Source: Aquatica leii (taxonomy: Eukaryota > Arthropoda > Insecta > Coleoptera > Lampyridae). From it: DNA of 64,000 nt. Positions 58,201 to 64,000 of the stretch are shown one piece after another. The notes beneath the pieces were generated by a model. It ran no database searches. It was not told the DNA's origin and saw only the letters and a list, made by a program, of their open reading frames with translations. Every line of letters begins with the position of its first letter. Positions within the stretch are counted from its first letter, which is position 1. Made by a program: the position numbers and the translations under genes. The DNA is taken from contig CM069435.1 in NCBI GenBank assembly GCA_035610365.1, positions 66,461,389 to 66,525,388 of the forward strand. The letters are read 5' to 3'.

Positions 58201-58950
58201 TATGAACTAAATAGGATTTACCTGTGATTACACCGTATATACGTGTTTGTTATTTCAACAAATTTAAAAGAAATCTGGGAAAATGCTGCTAGCTAGTTGA
58301 ATTTTTTGAAGAAAAACTAAATTGTAAGGTTTTTAACTCTAACTCGTGAGAATTATCGTCCGATATGTGTATGATTTTAAAATAAAGAGTATTATATTTG
58401 TTTATTACGGTTCGAATTTTATTCAAACGAGGAACACTTAGCTCATTCGGATTACCATCAGTTAAACGCAATTTTAATAAAGTTTACAGCAATTTCAATA
58501 ATCTATGACGATGCCGCGCAACATATAAGACAATATTAAATGCAAAGAATAACAATGCAAAAGAGACTAGAGAAAATGCACTTACTAAATGGCGTTGAAG
58601 ACGACTAGTTAGCTTGTAGAAATGTCAAATGTAGATTTTATCGAGAAATGTTGAAATGCTGGGTTTCACACTCAAATGGCGGTAAATAGCTCGAGATGAT
58701 GAACGGTTAAAATGATTGCACTAAACAACGTACAAAAACAAAAATGAATTATTTTAACTTTATCTTTATTTAATTAAAACGTAGATGTGCTATCAAAGTT
58801 AAATTGAACTGTCATACAATTTTTTGGAAACTTAAAAACCAATTAACAATGACTAAACAAAAGTGGTATCGGGTACCGAGGTCACGTAGTAAGCCTCTAA
58901 CAATTCCAGGTAACTAAAATCTTAAACCTACCAGTAAAGGAAAATGACAC
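58200..58950 (-). other. eroded gag-pol junction of the gypsy element
   Basis: Lies between recognisable gag and pol of the same orientation. Open pieces such as 58289-58471 have no clear motif. Presumed protease and gag C-terminus. Confidence 0.35.
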
Positions 58951-59541
58951 ACACGAAAACAATATCAGATTTAACTAAATCCTAAAACTATGCAGGTAAA
59001 ACAGAACATAGACAGTGGTGTAGTTGATCCATTAAAGAAAACTAGAGTGAATGGAATAACTGAGTCAATTCGATTAGATGAACAGCACACTTGCAACTTT
59101 AGATATGAAACCTTGTCGTAAATGTGCTTATTGCGATTTTTTCGTAATACCCCGTAAAATTTTGACTGTTTCCATATTTTCTTCCACTTCGGAAATTGTT
59201 AAATCAACTAACAATTCCTCTGTTGTTTGACCGTATTCTTCCACACTTCGGTTACCTTGCCTAAATTGTAAAGTTAAAACTGCAGCGGTTTTCTGAGTAA
59301 CAAAAGGTATCTTTAAATCAGTTAAAAGAGCTTCGTTGTTTTCGTATTTTAAATTTAAGCAAATCTTTGCATTTTGAGAAAGGCGCGTTTTTAAAATATA
59401 CTGCGTTAAGAATTTTTTCCCTTTTCGTTCAACAGAGAGTCGTATAATTCAATTGAATCGATTAATTGGTTTGTTACATTTTCGGACCTATTCATTACTG
59501 GTACCAAGCTGCCTGCGGTTTTCAAATCATATTTATCTCCC
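58950..59541 (-). pseudogene. Ty3/gypsy gag
   Basis: Starts MGDKYDLKTAGSLVPVMNRS at 59541 on the minus strand and continues, with frame changes, through LKTRLSQNAKICLNLKYENN, ALLTDLKIPFVTQKTAAVLT, LQFRQGNRSVEEYGQTTEEL and LVDLTISEVEEN. This resembles the capsid region of 412-like gypsy elements (S.n.k..L...y..... dLi..Lk....p.ks...l...L....Q...sv..y...ie.L...l). The start ATG is in good position at the 5' end of the element, 1-2 kb upstream of pol. Confidence 0.6.
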
Positions 59542-59544
59542 ATA

Positions 59545-60540
59545 TTTAATACGTTATTTTGATTTATTTCTTAAAACATCGTTAGTTTTTTTTTTTAATA
59601 TTTAATATTAATAGTTTTGTGGAGTAATTTTGTTTAGTAAAACAAGATTATTACATAATTTAAAGTTAGCATAGTTGAATTAGACATTTAATAAGCAGCT
59701 TTAATTGCATTTATTATGTAACTTATTTTCCTATTGCAAAATGCATCAGTAGTAAGATTTAATAAATTTTTGTTTTGTAATAGAAAGATTTGAACAAATT
59801 TATTTTAATTTGTTTTTAAATCAATTTAATCAATACATGTGTTAAATTAAATATAAAAAAAGGACAAAAAAACCCACGAACACTGCAAAACCATTAATTT
59901 ATAAACCACATTTAAATTAATTATTTCATTACGCCGTAAATACCGTTTAACTTTTAAAAAAATATAAAATCATTTAATTTGCAGATTATCATGAAATTTG
60001 ATGTCATTATAGAGAAGGTAGTATATTACATTTTTGTTTAACTAAAATCTGTGTAATCGACTAACAAAATGTTTTTTTTAACTTTAAAAAACACTATTTT
60101 CTTTCACTTTAATTAAGATTACACGTAATTGTAAAACTATGCTTTGGTGTTTAAAGCGAAATATAGACTAAAACAAAGTTTAAACTCAAACTTTTGTATA
60201 ACTAATATTTTATGTTTTAAAATAAATAGCTAAACATTAGCTAAGAAATTAATTTTGTAAATACAACAATAAATGCATAAAAAACGTTAATGTAAAACTA
60301 AACTTAAATATGCAAACAAAATAAATTAGTTCTTGTAAAATATTTACAACAGAGTAACATCTACATTTTTGGTTGTTGGTTACGTTTTTCGTAGTTTATA
60401 ACGAACTTGAATTTTATATTTTTACGAAATACGATTACAAATAAACTGAATACGAAAATTGATAAACTACAATCTAATTTTAAATTATAACCTATGTAGC
60501 AAACTGTTTATATAAATAAAGTTACAATTAAAAAATGACT
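59545..60540. other. AT-rich stretch without recognisable gene
   Basis: Nothing supported. If the gypsy element keeps a 5' LTR it would begin here. Confidence 0.35.
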
Positions 60541-60543
60541 TAC

Positions 60544-60883
60544 CATACATATTTCTTTTTGCAATCGATCTTCCACAGCTAAAATGCTTTTTTTATACTC
60601 GTCTTCCTTTTGTTGTAACAAAGAAGTGTAAAAGCGTTTCAGCAAATTTTCTCGTTTTTGTGACTCCTCGGTACATTTATCGATTCGTTCTTGTAGTTTA
60701 CGGGTAACATCGTTTAGACTTTCTGTTAGCGAGGTTATAGTTTGTTTACATGTATGTTTTTCATTTTCTCGTTTAAATTCGGATTTTTCTAGATCTGCCT
60801 CTAAGTTAGAAATCTTAGAATTTAAATCTTCAATTTCAGTTAATTTTATGTTTAAAGAACTCTGTAGCATTTTGTTTGTTATA
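60544..60883 (-). CDS. internal exon of a coiled-coil protein (unrecognised host gene)
   Basis: A 340-base minus-strand segment, one base plus 113 codons, between an AG acceptor (gtgcag) and a consensus GTAAGT donor. The peptide is a continuous charged coiled coil: KLTEIEDLNSKISNLEADLE, KSEFKRENEKHT, TITSLTESLNDVTRKLQERI, KRENLLKRFYTSLLQQKEDE, SILAVEDRLQKEICM. Heptad spacing is clear. Sequence complexity and codon use are unlike the flanking AT-rich DNA and it has no lesion, so it is the best candidate for a living host exon in the window. The family cannot be named. It enters in phase 2 and leaves in phase 0, which would fit the exon-like segment at 24820-25016. Confidence 0.6.
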
Positions 60884-60899
60884 CTGCACCTATAGCACA

Positions 60900-63120
60900 A
60901 CGACGAAAATTAACTTTTTCATCTATAAAATAAATACATTAAAAATAAATTAAATTTCACTATGTGCCTACCTATCGTTGTATTATTGGCGCGATATTAA
61001 TAAGTTATAATTTTTTTACCATTTTAGTAATTTTTTATGTAATTTATAGTTAAATGAAACTAAAACAGAAAGAACTATAATAACAATTCAAATAGTTACT
61101 TACATTACTAAACTGATACAACTCAAATTTGAAAATATCGAATTGACATTTAATTTAAACAATGATATGTTGACGTTAAAAAATTAATTACCTTGTATTC
61201 CGTTTGAATTTACTGACTCAACATTTTTTTGATTTAGTTGGAATAAAACGTAAATTTTACGTTGATTTAAATATTAATTAACCAACACTATTATTCTTAA
61301 ACCTTAAATTTATTTTTAATTTAAAACGAAAAATAGGTTAAATGTCAGTCAAATATTACAATGTTAAAAAAAATTAAATTATTTTCAATTTTATTACAGC
61401 GTAGAAACTTTTGTACTTTTTCTGAGACAATAAATTTTATTACTGGAAAATTTGTACTAAATCAATACACATGTAAACTAAAATTCTACTGCTATTGGTT
61501 TCTTGGTGTATTAGAAATCTACAAATATATTTAAAAAAATATAAACTTGTAAAAATAAAATGTACAGTATTTTTAAATTGTAATTTTTGGAAAATTGTAG
61601 TAACAGCAACAGTATATAATAGTTCATTTATTTAACACATATAGAAACACTAATTTCAGACATTTGAAACCTTATGTACGTTTCGCTATTTAAGCTTTTT
61701 TGAAGGTGTATTTAAATTTTACATTTCTATCTAAACATAATTATTTTTTATTATAAATAAACATTTAATAATTAACACATCAATATAAATTCTATAACAA
61801 TAACATTACAAACAAACATTATGGTGGACGTTATACGAATTACAGTATTTTTGCTTTTTAAAAATAAATAAATAATGTTTATTTTTAATAAAATTTTTAT
61901 TATTTTTATTTAATTGCAAGATATTGTTGATTTTAGTAGTTCTATTATAAGTGTTTAAACAAAATCAAATTATTATTAGTTAATAAAATCAAAATATTGA
62001 TTCTATAAAAAATACAAAACTTTCACAAAATAAATTTAATTTACTATATGTAACATTTAGCAAATAATTGAACTAAAATTACCTATTACCCACTAGTAGA
62101 ATGATGAGAAAATGTTATTTTATACCTATATATTAACTACAGAAGCATTTTCAAAACTTTACAATTTTTGTTGTACACAATGTATAATGTAAGGATGTTG
62201 TAAATTGTAACTACTTAAGTTATCATTCGTATTGTATTAGCTGTGAAAAACGTACAATAAACGCAATTTTGCTATATCGATCAATCATAATTTAATTAAA
62301 CAAAATATAACAAACTAACAAAATCTTGCCACGTTTCATTTTACAAATACGAGTATTTTTTAATTAAATTTTGTTTAATTTGATTTAATACATGTTGTGA
62401 TTCTAGATAAAATGTTGTATTGCATGTGGTATTACAAGCGTTTCTCAAACATTTAATACAATAAATAACTATTAAAATGTGGAGTAAAAACCGTGTTTAT
62501 TATTTGCTAGCTACTAAGTTATATCAATTGCTATCTTTGAGTATGTGATTAATTAATTTAAAACCGAAACTCAAAAAATACAAAAAACAGTAGATATTTA
62601 AACTAAGAACGCGACAAAATAAGAGTGATAATAAAATAGTATATCAATGACGATGACTGTAACGTAAGTAAGTTCGCACGAGCGTTAAAAAACAAAATTG
62701 TAACAAGTTTCTCGTACTATTTTCTCTATTTTGCTTTCATTTACATTTATTTCTGATAAAAATTATAATATATATAGTAGCGATTTAAAATAATTAAATC
62801 TAGACGATGTTAGCAACTTTATGTTTTTAAATCTTTGTTTAAATATTCTTGACCAACAACAAAAAAAAAGCATTTAAAATGTCTTGTTGTGATACAGATT
62901 TTTTGGTTTATTCTGAATTGGTAAAATTTTTAGAAACGCAATTTATTGATATATTTGCTTGTCGTAAGCAAAGCGAGTATTTTCAATTCGCAAAAATCCA
63001 CTCAAAGTAATTATTATAAATTGACCTATTCCTTTGTAGTAAAGTCTAACAAAGATAATTGTTCTCAATATTTTGAGAAAAGTGCAAAGATTTTAAAACT
63101 TTCACTTTAGAAAAAAATTA
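60900..63120. other. AT-rich stretch without recognisable gene
   Basis: No supported coding segment. Presumably intron or intergenic DNA upstream of the 60.5-60.9 kb exon. Confidence 0.4.
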
Positions 63121-63219
63121 AATTTATAAAGCGGCAACGTTAGTGTTTATCAGTGCAGTAAATGCCAGTTAGAATATCATATGTTACATTTTAAAGATTT
63201 CAAACTTTGAGAAAACTCT

Positions 63220-64000
63220 TTGACGGAAGAAACGAAAGTTAACGTTACTATCCCTGCAAGCCTGTGCTTAATGAATTTGTCAAATGTTAAAAAACAGGAG
63301 GATATACAATCTATATTTTTTTCTACCGTTTGTTATGTTTACAAGTTGGTAGATCAATTTTTGAGTATAAAAATTTTTTTAAGTATAAAATTTGTCCCTC
63401 GACATTTTTCATTTTTAGTACGTTGCTCAATGTTTGTCAAAAAATGTTATGTAAGGTAGGAAGTTTGGAAAAAGAAATTTTAAAATCCAAATATTTATTT
63501 TCCTTCGAAATAAGATAAGAAAATTTGGAAAATAAGGAACAAAAAAATAATTAATAATGTGTTTTTTAATAATTGAAAGTGACGTGACAGAATTAATGTG
63601 TTTCGTAAGGAGCAATTTATTGTAAATATTTTCAATTAAAGGAAAAGGAAAATTGTTGACATATGCTAAGTGTAAAATAGGATGTAGTTTTTTATTATAA
63701 TTAGTAGTTAATAACGAAATGGAGATTAATCTGTTAAAAAAATAATAGGAAAAAGTTAGTTTGTGTGACAGAAGGTGATTCGAATTAAAAGGTAGGTTAG
63801 TAGTAGAAGTATATCAAAACTAAGATTGTCCATAGAAATAAGTAAATCTAAAAAAAGTAGAATTTGGTGGTTAGAGCCCTCAAAAACATCGTCAACGTAT
63901 CTTAACAAATAGGTCACATGATTTAAAAAAGGGGGTTTGTAGTGATATAATAAGTTTTCAAATAGTTCTTAAAAATTTTCGCTAAAATAAGAGATAGTGG
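63220..64000 (-). pseudogene. Penelope-like element RT part, running off the window
   Basis: The minus strand from the window edge reads PLSLILAKIFKNYL (the SPLSPxxANIF block), then YLLRYVDDVFEG with the catalytic YVDD at about 63885-63915, LLFLDLLISMDNLSFDI, NHLLSHKLTFSYYFFNRLIS, LHPILHLAYVNNFPFPLIEN and PYFPNFLILFRRK. These match the PLE family of 13.96-16.04 kb block by block. Frames shift several times, so it is dead. The N-terminal part lies beyond 64000. The endonuclease end towards 63100 was not clearly recognised. Confidence 0.7.

Noticed and set aside
1-64000. CRISPR arrays, operons, phage or plasmid features
   Set aside because: No direct-repeat/spacer arrays, Shine-Dalgarno-led gene clusters or prokaryotic genes; all signals are eukaryotic.

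Overview
This is a very AT-rich (about three quarters A+T by eye), gene-poor window of a eukaryotic nuclear genome, most likely an arthropod and probably an insect. The evidence is the mix of transposable elements (Penelope-like elements with GIY-YIG endonuclease, several mariner/IS630-type transposases, piggyBac, Ty3/gypsy, copia, and RTE-, Jockey/I- and other LINEs), exon-like open segments with GT..AG borders, and a GLYR1/NDF pseudogene. There is no operon structure and no sign of bacterial genes. Almost every recognisable coding segment is a decayed mobile element. Calls were made by reading translated motifs only; no database search was run.

Layout. 1-3 kb: LINE RT relic (-). 3.06-5.96 kb: two old Penelope-like (PLE) copies of one family, head to head. 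6.3-7.1 kb: LINE endonuclease relic (-). 10.15-12.1 kb: decayed piggyBac. 13.2 kb: gypsy integrase zinc-finger scrap. 13.96-16.04 kb: a second head-to-head PLE pair, one arm interrupted by a 5'-truncated LINE with a 14-bp target-site duplication. 16.15-18.5 kb: gypsy gag-pro-RT (-). 20.2-20.8 kb: PLE C-terminal relic. 22.2 kb: 59-bp-arm hairpin. 22.72-24.0 kb: mariner-like element whose transposase holds an intron carrying a small hairpin element. 25.4-26.4, 27.8-30.2 and 39.8-41 kb: further IS630/mariner-type transposases. 31.1-32.6 kb: LINE RNase H region followed by a copia RT scrap. 36.1-37.1 kb: gypsy RNase H region. 38.3-39.4 kb: GLYR1 pseudogene. 41.6-45.1 kb: a young PLE with near-identical 0.69-kb direct repeats and a 185-bp inverted end. 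48.3 kb: isolated hammerhead-like hairpin. 48.77-50.58 kb: a longer copy of the intron-bearing mariner. 52.4-55.2 kb: RTE-type LINE (-). 55.6-59.55 kb: gypsy with gag to integrase (-). 63.2-64 kb: another PLE running off the edge.

Possible host coding sequence is limited to three exon-like segments on the minus strand (60.5-60.9, 24.8-25.0, 19.5-19.7 kb). They could belong to one or more genes with very long introns filled by the elements above. The most interesting observations are the young PLE and its ribozyme-like motif, the isolated hammerhead-like hairpin, the transposase intron with a hairpin element shared by two copies, and the LINE-in-PLE insertion that can be dated against an empty sister arm.
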